NCBI RefSeq assembly: GCF_049257235.1
Contig: NZ_JBMMUF010000004.1
Location: 294,259-358,258, forward strand
Reading direction: 5' to 3'
Length of the DNA: 64,000 nt
Origin: Pseudoalteromonas sp049257235
Lineage (GTDB): Bacteria > Pseudomonadota > Gammaproteobacteria > Enterobacterales > Alteromonadaceae
Made by a program: the position numbers and the translations under genes. Below are positions 50,618 through 60,400 of the stretch, one piece after another. Under the pieces are notes generated by a model. That model worked only from the letters and a program-made list of their open reading frames with translations. It ran no database searches and was not told the DNA's origin. Every line of letters begins with the position of its first letter. The stretch's first letter is position 1.

Positions 50618-51913
50618 ATGAGTCAACAATTTTTAGTACAACTAAGTGAACAAGCCGCACCTGCACATTGGGGCGAAGCTGCATCAGTATCATTCAACGA
50701 GCAAGGTGCGAGTGTTCACCTAAGCGAAGTGGATACCTTGAAAAACGTGCAAATGGCCGGTCGTGCTATTGCCAATCAAGGAATTAAAGCGGTGACCCTA
50801 ACAGGTGACGCATGGTGCACAGAAAGCCAATGGGCGTTTTATCAAGGTTTTGTAAGCCCGAAAGTACTAGATGGCGTTGAGTTTGTAGATAACGCACAAA
50901 GCGATTTAAACGAGCTGGCTGCTCTGAAGCAATCTGCTATTTGGATGCGCCAGATGATTAACGGCACAGCTGAAGACATCTACCCTGAAAGTTTGGCTGA
51001 AAAAGCGGGCGAGTTTATCCAATCACTAGCACCAGAGCACGTAAGCTACCAAATCATTAAAGGTGAAGCACTCAAAGAGCAGCAATGGGTTGGCATCTAC
51101 GAAGTAGGTCGTGGTAGTGAGCGTCCACCCGTATTACTTGAGTTAGACTTTAACCCTACAGGTGATGAAAACGCACCTGTGGCGTCAGCGCTTGTAGGTA
51201 AAGGTATTACCTTCGATTCAGGTGGTTACTCAATCAAACCAAGCGAAGGCATGCTGGCTATGAAATGTGACATGGGTGGTGCAGCAACAGTAACAGCTGG
51301 CCTTGCTCTTGCGATTAACCGTGGTCTAGATAAACGCGTAAAAATGTACCTTTGCTGTGCTGAAAACTTGATTTCAGGTCATGCATACAAGTTAGGTGAT
51401 ATCCTTACTTACAAAAATGGCACGACCGTTGAAATCGTTAACACCGATGCTGAAGGCCGCTTGGTGCTTGCAGATGGCCTAATGGCAGCAAGTGAATCAG
51501 GTGCTGCGACTATCATCGATGCAGCAACGCTAACAGGTGCGGCTATGGTTGCGGTAGGTCAAGAATATACAGCGTTATTTGGTCTTGATAGAGACATGGT
51601 ACGTGACGTTGAAGGCTTTGCTCGAGATGAATTTGAAGGCGCGTGGCCACTACCGCTTGAGAAATTCCACCAAAATACCTGTCCATCGCCATATGCTGAT
51701 ACAGCTAATAGCCGTCCACAAAAAGGCGGTGGTTTTGGCGGTGCATCAAATGCTGCTGGCTTCCTATCACGCTTTGTACGTGACGAAGGTCAAGGTTGGG
51801 TGCATATGGACTTAGCAGCGGCATTCCAAAACTCGCCAACGAGCCTTTGGTCCGCGGGCGCAACAACAGTTGGTATGCGAACTGTAGCGCGTACACTGCA
51901 AGAAAAGTCGTAA
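50618..51913 (+). CDS. pepB: Peptidase B (M17 aminopeptidase)
   Basis: Broad-specificity cytoplasmic aminopeptidase. 431 residues, matching the PepB rather than PepA type in length and in the N-terminal half. Metal and catalytic motifs: GKGITFDSGGYSIKPS near residue 198, MKCDMGGAATV near residue 216 and NTDAEGRLVLADGL near residue 276. AAGAGG precedes the ATG. A strong hairpin follows at 51925-51950. Second M17 enzyme in the window. Confidence 0.95.
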   Translation: MSQQFLVQLSEQAAPAHWGEAASVSFNEQGASVHLSEVDTLKNVQMAGRAIANQGIKAVTLTGDAWCTESQWAFYQGFVSPKVLDGVEFVDNAQSDLNELAALKQSAIWMRQMINGTAEDIYPESLAEKAGEFIQSLAPEHVSYQIIKGEALKEQQWVGIYEVGRGSERPPVLLELDFNPTGDENAPVASALVGKGITFDSGGYSIKPSEGMLAMKCDMGGAATVTAGLALAINRGLDKRVKMYLCCAENLISGHAYKLGDILTYKNGTTVEIVNTDAEGRLVLADGLMAASESGAATIIDAATLTGAAMVAVGQEYTALFGLDRDMVRDVEGFARDEFEGAWPLPLEKFHQNTCPSPYADTANSRPQKGGGFGGASNAAGFLSRFVRDEGQGWVHMDLAAAFQNSPTSLWSAGATTVGMRTVARTLQEKS

Positions 51914-51924
51914 TTGTATATATC

Positions 51925-51950
51925 AGGTAACTGCCAACAGGCAGTTACCT
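51925..51950. terminator. Hairpin between pepB and the convergent small gene
   Basis: AGGTAACTGCC pairs perfectly with GGCAGTTACCT across AACA. Lies 12 bases after the pepB stop and 4 bases from the 3' end of the convergent gene. Only a weak T tract. Confidence 0.7.
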
Positions 51951-51953
51951 TGT

Positions 51954-52190
51954 TCAATCAAATTTACTGTCTTGCCCCTCGCTACGCATCAATAAAATAG
52001 TGAGGTAAATCTTGGTTGGCAAAGACATTATCAAGCCTACTGCAATACACGCTGCACCCACCATAAACCCATGAATTCCAAAGTGGTTTCTTACTGAATC
52101 TGTGACTAAAAGTGTGTGTCCGGCAAGTATTAATAATACCCCTAAAACGATGACCAATTTGAGTGTGGTTATGAGAGCTGGTAAGCGCAT
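51954..52190 (-). CDS. Small two-helix membrane protein (78 aa)
   Basis: 78 residues from the ATG at 52190, which follows a perfect AAGGAGG at five bases' distance; a GTG at 52196 lies inside that site and is not the start. Two hydrophobic segments (LVIVLGVLLILAGHTLLV and FMVGAACIAVGLIM) and a third short one near TKIYLTILL; C-terminus acidic. No family recognised. The excellent binding site points to a well-translated gene. Confidence 0.7.
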   Translation of the reverse strand: MRLPALITTLKLVIVLGVLLILAGHTLLVTDSVRNHFGIHGFMVGAACIAVGLIMSLPTKIYLTILLMRSEGQDSKFD

Positions 52191-52330
52191 ATACACCTCC
52201 TTATGTCTTAGGCCTCTAGCTAAACAGATTTTGATTGATGATATTTTGATCTAACGCATAGTATTCATACTTTCCTATTAGTTATACAAAACGCTATAAT
52301 GTACCAATTATAAATACGCGGAGCTTCACT

Positions 52331-53785
52331 TTGCGATTGTTTAAATCCGCTCAGTGGTCAGAGCAAATTACACATAGGAAGTTATTACCTTTATCACCGA
52401 GATTGGTGGCAGAGCTTGTCGTGTATGGTGTTTTGTATGTGGTATTTGCGACGGTAAGTACCGCATATTTCAGTAGTGACTCTACCAATATTCCTCTTAT
52501 CTTCTTTAGTACAGGGGTCGCAATTATTATGGTGATGCGCTACGGAAGGTATGCATTAGGTGCCATTTTTGTAGCCAGTCTTGTTGTTAATTATTCATTG
52601 ATTAGTCGCGATTTAGATCTATGGAGCAATATTCATACTCTGATAGCCGCACTGATTGACACGTCGTGCCCCTGGTTAATGGTGAAGCTGATTCGCCACC
52701 TAATACCTAATGGCTTACAAGAGTTCAAAGGCTGGATATTACTGCTAAAAATAGCGGTGATCCCAATAATATTGGCTGCGACAGCATCAACGTTAAACCT
52801 TTTCATTGGTGACTACATCCACGCAGATAGTCTTGTTATTTACACTATCAAGTTGTTTTTTGCCCACTTTATTGGTGCTGTACTCATTTACGTAATGTAT
52901 GACGCCTACCTCAGTGATCGCTCTGGCGCACGAGCGGAGCAAGTCAGTGCTGCATGGGTGGGTATGAGCATCGCCTTATTGCTCATGGTGCTCGCCAAGT
53001 TTTGCGTTTCAGGTATTATCTTTTTCGTGATCCCAACCATAATTGCCTTTTCTTTTTTCTGCGCCAATAAGCATATGTATACGGTCTTATTGTTTTGCAT
53101 CGCAGCGCTGGCGTACATATTCAATAACGATTTTGGCCCTTTTGTGCAGCCTTCATTGTTGCAATCACAAGTGATGTTACAAGCGTATGTGCTGACCTTG
53201 AGTGTGTTAACTGTGGGGACGTGTATTGTAAAATCTCGGCTTGAGCGGATGTCTGACTCTAGAGAGTATTGGCAAGAGTTAGCGCGTTATGATGATTTAA
53301 CGCAGCTATTACAGCGCAACGCGTTTATGGATATTTTAAGTGAACGTTTGCACCGCTCAGGTTCAGAGCAACAGCACAGCTGCGTCATCGTAGCTGATTT
53401 AGATCACTTCAAAAAAATAAATGATAAATACGGACACATTGCAGGTGATGCGGTTTTGAGGACTGTCGCTGATTGTTTTCGTAAACATTTACGCGAAGAT
53501 GACTTGGCTTCGCGCTTTGGTGGTGAAGAGTTTGTGTTGTTGCTGCATGACTTAGATTTAGAGCAAGCTAACCGGATTGCACAGCGAGTTCGCCTCGCTA
53601 TTAGTTGTTTGCGTTTTGCCCAATATGGTGATTTAACGGTAACGATTAGTATGGGAGTTGCGCAAGTTGATTATGCCCATGATGACCCTTTTGCCGATGC
53701 CTTTAGCCATGCCGACAGTTTGCTCTATAGGGCGAAAAATCTAGGACGCAACTGCGTTGTATCCCAAGCTGCTTGCACCAACTAA
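52331..53785 (+). CDS. Membrane-bound diguanylate cyclase (GGDEF)
   Basis: 484 residues from a TTG at 52331 with GGAG 7 bases upstream. The first 290 residues hold about eight membrane helices, similar in character to MASE1-type sensor domains. The GGDEF domain (about 320-480) has ARYDDLTQLLQRNAFMDIL, DLDHFKKINDKYGHIAGDAVL and the active site GGEEF at 397-401. An RxxD product-inhibition site (R388 to D391) lies five residues before it. It should make cyclic di-GMP, with feedback control. The signal sensed is unknown. Confidence 0.92.
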   Translation: MRLFKSAQWSEQITHRKLLPLSPRLVAELVVYGVLYVVFATVSTAYFSSDSTNIPLIFFSTGVAIIMVMRYGRYALGAIFVASLVVNYSLISRDLDLWSNIHTLIAALIDTSCPWLMVKLIRHLIPNGLQEFKGWILLLKIAVIPIILAATASTLNLFIGDYIHADSLVIYTIKLFFAHFIGAVLIYVMYDAYLSDRSGARAEQVSAAWVGMSIALLLMVLAKFCVSGIIFFVIPTIIAFSFFCANKHMYTVLLFCIAALAYIFNNDFGPFVQPSLLQSQVMLQAYVLTLSVLTVGTCIVKSRLERMSDSREYWQELARYDDLTQLLQRNAFMDILSERLHRSGSEQQHSCVIVADLDHFKKINDKYGHIAGDAVLRTVADCFRKHLREDDLASRFGGEEFVLLLHDLDLEQANRIAQRVRLAISCLRFAQYGDLTVTISMGVAQVDYAHDDPFADAFSHADSLLYRAKNLGRNCVVSQAACTN

Positions 53786-53832
53786 GCGCTGCTCCTACAC
53801 TGGCACAATCTAGCCCTAACACACAGTTATTT

Positions 53833-54426
53833 ATGTTTACCACGCCAAAAAAAATTACCTGTATTGGCCGTAATTATGTTGAGCACATTGCTGAGCTTGG
53901 CAATGCAATGCCTGACGAAATGGTTATCTTTAATAAGCCTTCATCGGTCTTAAGCGCCGACCTACACGCTTATCATGGCGCTCAGCAACTCCATTATGAA
54001 GGAGAGTTGTGCTTTGCGATTGCCAACAACACACCTGTGGCTGTGGCCTTTGCCTTGGATTTAACTAAACGCGATATACAGAGCCAACTTAAGGCGAAGG
54101 GGCTACCTTGGGAGCGTGCTAAAAGTTTTGAAGGGGCAGTAGTTGTCAGCGATTTTAAGGCCATTAAAGAAGCGGATGTTGCTGATTTATCACTACGTTT
54201 ATACATAGACGATGAGTTGGTCCAGCACGGACACACATCACATATGCTCTACCCAGTGCAAAGTGCCATTGATGAGCTCGCTACATGGCAGCCTCTGCAA
54301 GACGGTGATTGGTTATTAACTGGCACTCCCAAAGGGGTTGGGAAGGTGCAGCAAGGTCAAGTGTTTGAAGGGCAGGTGCTATTGCGTGACGAGGTGATTA
54401 TTAGCAAGCGCTGGCACGCGCAATAG
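53833..54426 (+). CDS. Fumarylacetoacetate hydrolase family protein
   Basis: 197 residues from the ATG at 53833, chosen because the family opens with the segment ITCIGRNYVEHIAELGNAMP; an upstream TTG at 53773 would add 20 unrelated residues. Further motifs: metal ligands in YEGELCFAI, and TGTPKGVGKVQQG near the C-terminus. Members hydrolyse or decarboxylate acylpyruvates and related diketo acids. The enzyme resembles the YcgM group. Its 5' end is close to the GGDEF gene but has a weak ribosome binding site. Confidence 0.88.
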   Translation: MFTTPKKITCIGRNYVEHIAELGNAMPDEMVIFNKPSSVLSADLHAYHGAQQLHYEGELCFAIANNTPVAVAFALDLTKRDIQSQLKAKGLPWERAKSFEGAVVVSDFKAIKEADVADLSLRLYIDDELVQHGHTSHMLYPVQSAIDELATWQPLQDGDWLLTGTPKGVGKVQQGQVFEGQVLLRDEVIISKRWHAQ

Positions 54427-54486
54427 TTTACTGTATAAATAAACAGTGTTAATCTCTTTGTCTGCTTTAGCTAGTCGTGTGTTTGC

Positions 54487-56622
54487 ATGGATAAAAAGGT
54501 TCTACCGCCACGTTATTATTTGGCGCATTTCAAAGAGTTTCTCCAATATCATCAAGAACATGCTTGGCATCTATGTGCAGATGCCGAGCGTGAGTACATC
54601 ACTGATTTTTTGGCTCTGCCAGAGCATGCGCAGTGTGTGTTGGTGCGCATGTACAACAGAAAGTCAGATTTTGTTGAGCAAACTAGTCTCAATTATGAAG
54701 AAATCGATAATGTGCCATTGGCGCTGGCGTTGCTCAAACGTAAACGCTGGGTGCGCCATGTGGGAGAGCATGAGTTCGCGCCCTGGCTTGAGTCTTTGAC
54801 CAAAATAGAATTAGTGGCTCTGTGTAAAGAGTTGGGCTTAGCGGGTATTGCCTTGTCTGCAAAGAAGCAGCTCTGGCTTGAATACTGCCAACAAACGCTG
54901 AGCTTTGGTCACGTCCGTCATACGCAGTTATTCCTTGGTTTTATCGTACACAGCTATCACGCGCAATTGCACTATCTGTTGTTTTTATTTTTCGGTCGCA
55001 TCAATAGCTCCATGACGCAATTTTCATTGCGTGATTTGGGAATTCGCCGTACCACAGACACAGAATTCGGGGTGCGGTTTATGACCCTAGCAGATGCCAA
55101 AAGTGCGTTTACATTTGCGCAGCTGCGCTATCAAAGCAAAAATATACAGTCGCGGGCGCATGCGCTCGCACTTGCGAGTGTACTCAGTGAAAGTGAACCT
55201 CCACATGGCGCCCAAGCAACACGTTATTATCATCAATGTTTGTCGATTATCGGTAAACAATTATTGGCTTTAGGGTGTGAAGAACATGCGATGCAGATGT
55301 TGGCGAAAAGTGATGACGCCAGTGCTATTGAACTGCTGATTCGACACCGCTATAAGCGTGGCGATAAAGACTGGGTCGAGGCGCAATTACAGTCTCTTAT
55401 TGATGAGCCTCACTGTGAACAAACACTGTTATTCGCGCAAGACTTTTATGCCCTTAAGTTCCAAGGTAAGCGCACCAGTATTCTCACAGACTTGCTACAA
55501 AGTGCTAAGCCAATCGCGATAGATGAGGCTTATTCGCATCGGGTTGAGCAAGGGGTGATTGATCTTTACCAATGCCAAGGTAAGCGTGCACTGCACTGTG
55601 AAAATACGCTGTGGTTGCACTTGTTTGCACTGTGTTTTTGGGATGAGCTTTATAACAGTGAGCAAGGTGGGACATGCACTGAGTTTGACGTATTGCCAAC
55701 GAGCTTGCGCGATGGACGTTTTTATCATCTTCATGAACATAAAATTGCCGCCTTGTTTAAGCAATGCGACTGTAAAGCTAAGCTGATTGCCCACATTAGT
55801 AAGCATGCAGCACGATATTATCAGCAGGCGAACGCCTTTATTCGGTGGCATGAAGGTGTGTTAGAGCCACTGACCTTGTTTATCGAACATGCACCACTTG
55901 GTGCTATTTACAGTCAATTAGAGGTCATGGCGAAAGATTTTTACAATGCCAAAGATGGCTACCCTGATTTGTTGGTGATTGATGAGCAAGGGCTGCGCTT
56001 TGAGGAAATAAAAGCCCCTGGCGATAGTTTACGTCGCAATCAGCTTATCGCTATTAGGCAATTACAAAGAGCGGGGTTTGATGTTGGCGTGCAAAGTGTG
56101 CAGTGGCAAGTGAATCCACAGCAAGCGTATGTGATTGTCGATATCGAAACCACAGGTGGGCGCAAAGAAAGCCACCGTATCACCGAAATAGCTGCAATAA
56201 AGGTGGTTAATGGTCAAGAGGTTGATCGCTGGCACTCACTTATTAACCCTATGCGTCATATCCCAAGGCACATTACTGAGTTAACAGGGATAGACAACGC
56301 GATGGTGGCACACTCTCCTAGTTTTGCGCAGGTGGCTCAGTCGCTATGGCAGTTTTTGCAGGGGACCATTTTTGTCGCGCACAACGTTAACTTCGATTAT
56401 GGCTTTTTACGTAGCGAATTTGCACGCACTGAGCGGGTTTTGAGTTTGCCCAAATTGTGTACGGTACGTTTGGCACGCACCCACTTACCCGGTTATCAAT
56501 CCTATTCTCTTGGCAAGTTATGCAACGAGTTAGAGATTAATTTGCAAGGTCATCACCGCGCTATGAATGATGCCCTGGCAACGGTACAATTATTTGAGTT
56601 AATTCAACAGCAAAGGCAATAA
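54487..56622 (+). CDS. FAN1-like structure-specific nuclease fused to a DnaQ-type 3'-5' exonuclease
   Basis: 711 residues. The N-terminal part (PPRYYLAHFKEFLQYH, then a SAP-like segment near residues 98-135, FAPWLESLTKIELVALCKE) and a helical TPR-like middle resemble bacterial FAN1. The VRR-NUC nuclease domain has Asp494 in DGYPDLLVID, then Glu506/Glu507 and Lys509 in RFEEIKAPGDSLRRNQL. From about residue 548 follows a complete DEDDh exonuclease: Asp552 and Glu554 in VDIETTGG, HNVNFDYGFL, and HHRAMNDALAT. FAN1 works in DNA crosslink repair; the fused exonuclease suggests incision followed by 3'-5' trimming in one protein. No frameshift between the parts. Confidence 0.88.
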   Translation: MDKKVLPPRYYLAHFKEFLQYHQEHAWHLCADAEREYITDFLALPEHAQCVLVRMYNRKSDFVEQTSLNYEEIDNVPLALALLKRKRWVRHVGEHEFAPWLESLTKIELVALCKELGLAGIALSAKKQLWLEYCQQTLSFGHVRHTQLFLGFIVHSYHAQLHYLLFLFFGRINSSMTQFSLRDLGIRRTTDTEFGVRFMTLADAKSAFTFAQLRYQSKNIQSRAHALALASVLSESEPPHGAQATRYYHQCLSIIGKQLLALGCEEHAMQMLAKSDDASAIELLIRHRYKRGDKDWVEAQLQSLIDEPHCEQTLLFAQDFYALKFQGKRTSILTDLLQSAKPIAIDEAYSHRVEQGVIDLYQCQGKRALHCENTLWLHLFALCFWDELYNSEQGGTCTEFDVLPTSLRDGRFYHLHEHKIAALFKQCDCKAKLIAHISKHAARYYQQANAFIRWHEGVLEPLTLFIEHAPLGAIYSQLEVMAKDFYNAKDGYPDLLVIDEQGLRFEEIKAPGDSLRRNQLIAIRQLQRAGFDVGVQSVQWQVNPQQAYVIVDIETTGGRKESHRITEIAAIKVVNGQEVDRWHSLINPMRHIPRHITELTGIDNAMVAHSPSFAQVAQSLWQFLQGTIFVAHNVNFDYGFLRSEFARTERVLSLPKLCTVRLARTHLPGYQSYSLGKLCNELEINLQGHHRAMNDALATVQLFELIQQQRQ

Positions 56623-56624
56623 TA

Positions 56625-57242
56625 ATGGAGCTAACAACCTGGCTTGCTTTGGTCGGAATTTGTCTTATGGGGGCGATGTCGCCGGGGCCAAGCCTTGCCG
56701 TCGTCTTAAAGCACTGCTTACATGGAGGCCTTCGAGGTGGTGTGATCTGTGCCGTCAGTCATGGTTTGGGTGTGGGCTTATACGCTTTGTTGGCTGTTCT
56801 TGGCTTAGGCAGCTTACAACAGACCTTTCCCATTCTATTTGATGTAATCATCTTTGCAGGGGCGGCATATTTGCTGTATTTGGCTTATGGAAGTTGGCGC
56901 GCTCAAGCAACTAAGATGAATTTTAACAAGGCGAAGTCAGTGCACCGAAGTGCGGCTCAAGATGGCTTTGCGATTGCTTTTTTAAATCCCAAGCTGGCGG
57001 TTTTCTTTGTGGCTTTGTTTTCACAATTTATTCCTCAAGGCGAGATATCAGCGACGCAGCAAGTGGTGATGGTGGCGACGCCGACCTTAATTGATACGCT
57101 GTGGTACGTGCTTGTTGCTGTTATGTGCAGTCACCCACGATTTTATCCATGGTTGGAGCGTAATCAGTTGAGCATCAATAAGCTCTTAGCCGTCGCTTTT
57201 GTGTGTTTAGCGACCACCGTTATCATCAGAAATATACTGTAA
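56625..57242 (+). CDS. LysE/RhtB family amino acid exporter
   Basis: 205 residues with six hydrophobic segments and the family start MGAMSPGPSLAVVLKHCLHGGLRGG near residue 15, followed by AFLNPKLAVFFVALFSQFIP near residue 123. Exports small amino acids or homoserine lactone-like compounds in characterised relatives; substrate unknown here. It begins two bases after the FAN1-DnaQ gene stop and is probably co-transcribed, although the functions seem unrelated. Confidence 0.9.
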   Translation: MELTTWLALVGICLMGAMSPGPSLAVVLKHCLHGGLRGGVICAVSHGLGVGLYALLAVLGLGSLQQTFPILFDVIIFAGAAYLLYLAYGSWRAQATKMNFNKAKSVHRSAAQDGFAIAFLNPKLAVFFVALFSQFIPQGEISATQQVVMVATPTLIDTLWYVLVAVMCSHPRFYPWLERNQLSINKLLAVAFVCLATTVIIRNIL

Positions 57243-57312
57243 AAACACACTGCAAAGCCTTTGATTTGAACAATAGTCATACCTCAAAGGTCAACACGCC
57301 CCATTATTAAGA

Positions 57313-57379
57313 CAAATAGCTTAAGTTATTTGGCGTTCCTTATTGTGATACTTACAGGTTCAGCTATGCTCATAGCTGA
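57313..57379. promoter_or_regulatory. Two palindromes upstream of the large hybrid kinase
   Basis: CAAATAGCTTAAGTTATTTG at 57313-57332 is palindromic apart from one pair; TCAGCTATG-CT-CATAGCTGA at 57360-57379 is a perfect 9-bp inverted repeat. Both lie in the 210-base gap before the kinase and could be operators; a loop of two bases is too tight for a normal terminator. Confidence 0.4.
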
Positions 57380-57458
57380 GGCAAATTGTATGAATGCACG
57401 TATTGTTTTACGGTGACGGGATTGAGCAGAAAGTAGTCTGCTAATAAAAGGGTTGAGT

Positions 57459-60400
57459 GTGGGTTGGTTTGAACGTTTCGGATGGATAAGCATATTACTT
57501 TTACTGAGTGCAGTTTTCTTAGGAACGAGCTTTTATAGCTATAAATTAGTGCAAAAGAATCACGCGCTTGAGGTTCAAGAAGAGCTCACTCAGCAACTCG
57601 AAAGCCTAAGAGCTATCGTGCAAACGCGCTTGGAATATGGCCAAAGAGAAGTCAGGGTGTTGAGTAACACACCACCGAATCAGGGGATCATTCGGGCCAT
57701 CGACAACGGCGGCTTTGACGCCCTAGACAACACCAGTTTAGAGCAATGGCGCGACCGCCTAGCAACGATATATTCTTCATACCTCGCTGAGCACAAAGAA
57801 ATTGTGCAGTTAAGATACATACTCGTTAACGAACGCTTTGAAGAATTTGTGCGTGTAGACAACAGCCCAAAAAGCACAAACTTAACCAGCCAACAAAAGC
57901 TGCAATCCAAACGTGGGCGCGATTACATTGTTGATAGCATGGCGCTCACCAAGGATGAAACATACATATCCGATATCAATCTAAATCGTGAGTTTGGTCG
58001 CCTTCCAGAAGTGCCTGAGCCAACCTATCGTATTAGCCGTTTGGTATTTGATGAGAAAGGGCAGCCTCGGGCTATCGTGGTGATAAATTACGATGCCAAT
58101 CAATTGCTTAGTAGTTTGATGGATGACTTACAGCCAGCAATGGGACTGTACGTGATAGGCGGCGCTGGTCATTTTGTTAGTCACCCAGACACCCGCTGGC
58201 AATATGCCAATGAGTACAACTCAACGTTTACCCCAGCCCTTCAACAAGTTGTTGATACCGGCCAGCGATTTTATAGCCTGCAACTGTATCGAGATAAATT
58301 GAGCTCTCAAGATGTGTTTTTGCAATCGCAAACAGTTGAGGTCAGTAATCGCGCTAAACCCATTACCTTAACCCTAATGAGTTATGTTACTAAAGAGCAT
58401 CTTGAGCAGGCTATTGCAGCACAGTGGAGAGTGTGGTTTAGCGCCTTCATTGTCGCTTATTTGGTGATGTTAGTGGTATTGATTTGGTATAACCACTTTG
58501 TCTCTAAGCAGTTGCATATGTCTCGATCCATACGCGAATTCAAAGCCATCATTGAAAGCGTAAATACGCCATTATTGGGGCTAGATAAAAGTTTTAAAAT
58601 AAGCAGTAGTAACCCCGCCGCACAAATGCTCTTTCAGCTTGATGAAAATGATATCAAAGGTCGCTCTTTTGCTAAGTTACTGCGTTTAGATAACAAGGCA
58701 CAAAGTCAGATTATTCAAAGCGCCAAACAATGTGAATATTTTACGCTGGACATCGAATATCTCGATGCGCATGAGAATCTCAGAAATCTGCAATTGAACG
58801 TGGTGCCTTTTCACCATGAGCAGAGCACCAAAGCCAGTACCGCGTTGATCCTCTACGATTACTCAGAGCAATGGCAGCTGCGTAACGAGCTACAAACTAT
58901 CAATTCCTCACTCGAGCGCCAAGTTGCTCAGCGAACGGAGCAGCTCGAGCAAGCGCGCATGGATGCAGAAGATGCAAATGAAGCGAAGAGCCTTTTTGTG
59001 GCAAACATGAGTCATGAACTGCGCACCCCCATGAACGGGGTATTTGGTATGTTGAATTTAATTAAAAAAGAGCCGCTAAGTGAGCAGCAACTCAACTACC
59101 TTAATTTGGCGCAAACCAGTGCGGTGAATTTAACCAACCTCATTAACAGCGTGCTTGATATCTCAAAGATTGAAGCTGGGAAAATGGAATTAGAGGCTCA
59201 ATCTATTGATCTTGAAGGGCTACTAGGGGAGTTGATTCAATCCAATTCGATTCGAGCGTCAGAAAAAGGCTTGGTACTCTTACTCGATACCAGTGAGTTG
59301 AAACAACGTAATTTTATTGGCGATGCGACTCGGGTGCGCCAAATATTCACGAACTTGGTAGGTAATGCGATTAAGTTTACCGACTCGGGTTATGTGTGTG
59401 TGCGTGTTACCAACAGTGAAAGCGAAGGGAAGCAACGTATCGATTTTTCAATTGAAGATTCAGGCGTTGGCATTGAGCAAGACACAATTCCGACGTTGTT
59501 TAACTCTTTCACTCAAGCCGATAACAGTATTACCCGAAAATATGGCGGTACAGGCTTGGGGTTATCAATCACCAAGCAACTGGTTGAGCTAATGGGAGGT
59601 AAAATCGATGTGACGAGCCAAACGCAGCGTGGTTCGCGCTTTTTTGGCCATCTCCTGTTAGGTGTGAGTGATATGCACATGCGCGATGATAAACCATTGC
59701 AGCATCATGTTACGGTTGTTGTCGACAGTCTGCTTAAGCGCAAGGAAGTAATTAGTAAACAGTTACAAGCGTGGGGAGCCAAAGTAAAAGACCAAGGTTG
59801 GGATGGGCTTTTGTCGCTTTGCCAACACTATGAATCTCAGGGTAAACCACTCGTTGTTTTTGCATCATTGGACAAAGAAACTCAGCAAACGCATTTGCAA
59901 TTGCGTGAGCTATTAGCAACCGTGTCACCTGAATTGTTAAAGGTGGTGCTGGTCAGTGGTTGTAACACTGACTGTGAGTTTTTAGTCAATGATTATGATA
60001 ATGCAATATGCATTGGCTCACCGATAACCTCCGTGTTGTTAGCGCATAGCCTTGATATGGATGGCCCCAGCCACTTTGAGACAAGCGATAAAGTCAGTGC
60101 GCAAGGAAATTTTGATTTTGACTCCATAGCTGGCTCGACATTACTGATTGTTGACGACAATGCGATTAACCAAGCGGTGGTCAAAGGGATTTTTAAAGAC
60201 TTACCGGTTGAATTAGTGGTCGCCATGGACGGTCAACAAGCGCTTGATGAGCTCAATAAACGTGATGATATTGATGTCATCCTAATGGATTGCCAGATGC
60301 CGGTACTTGATGGTTACAGCGCTACGACTGCGATTCGCAGTGGCGAGGCAATGGCCCATTACGTGGGGGTGCCAATTGTGGCAATGACGGCCAACGCCAT

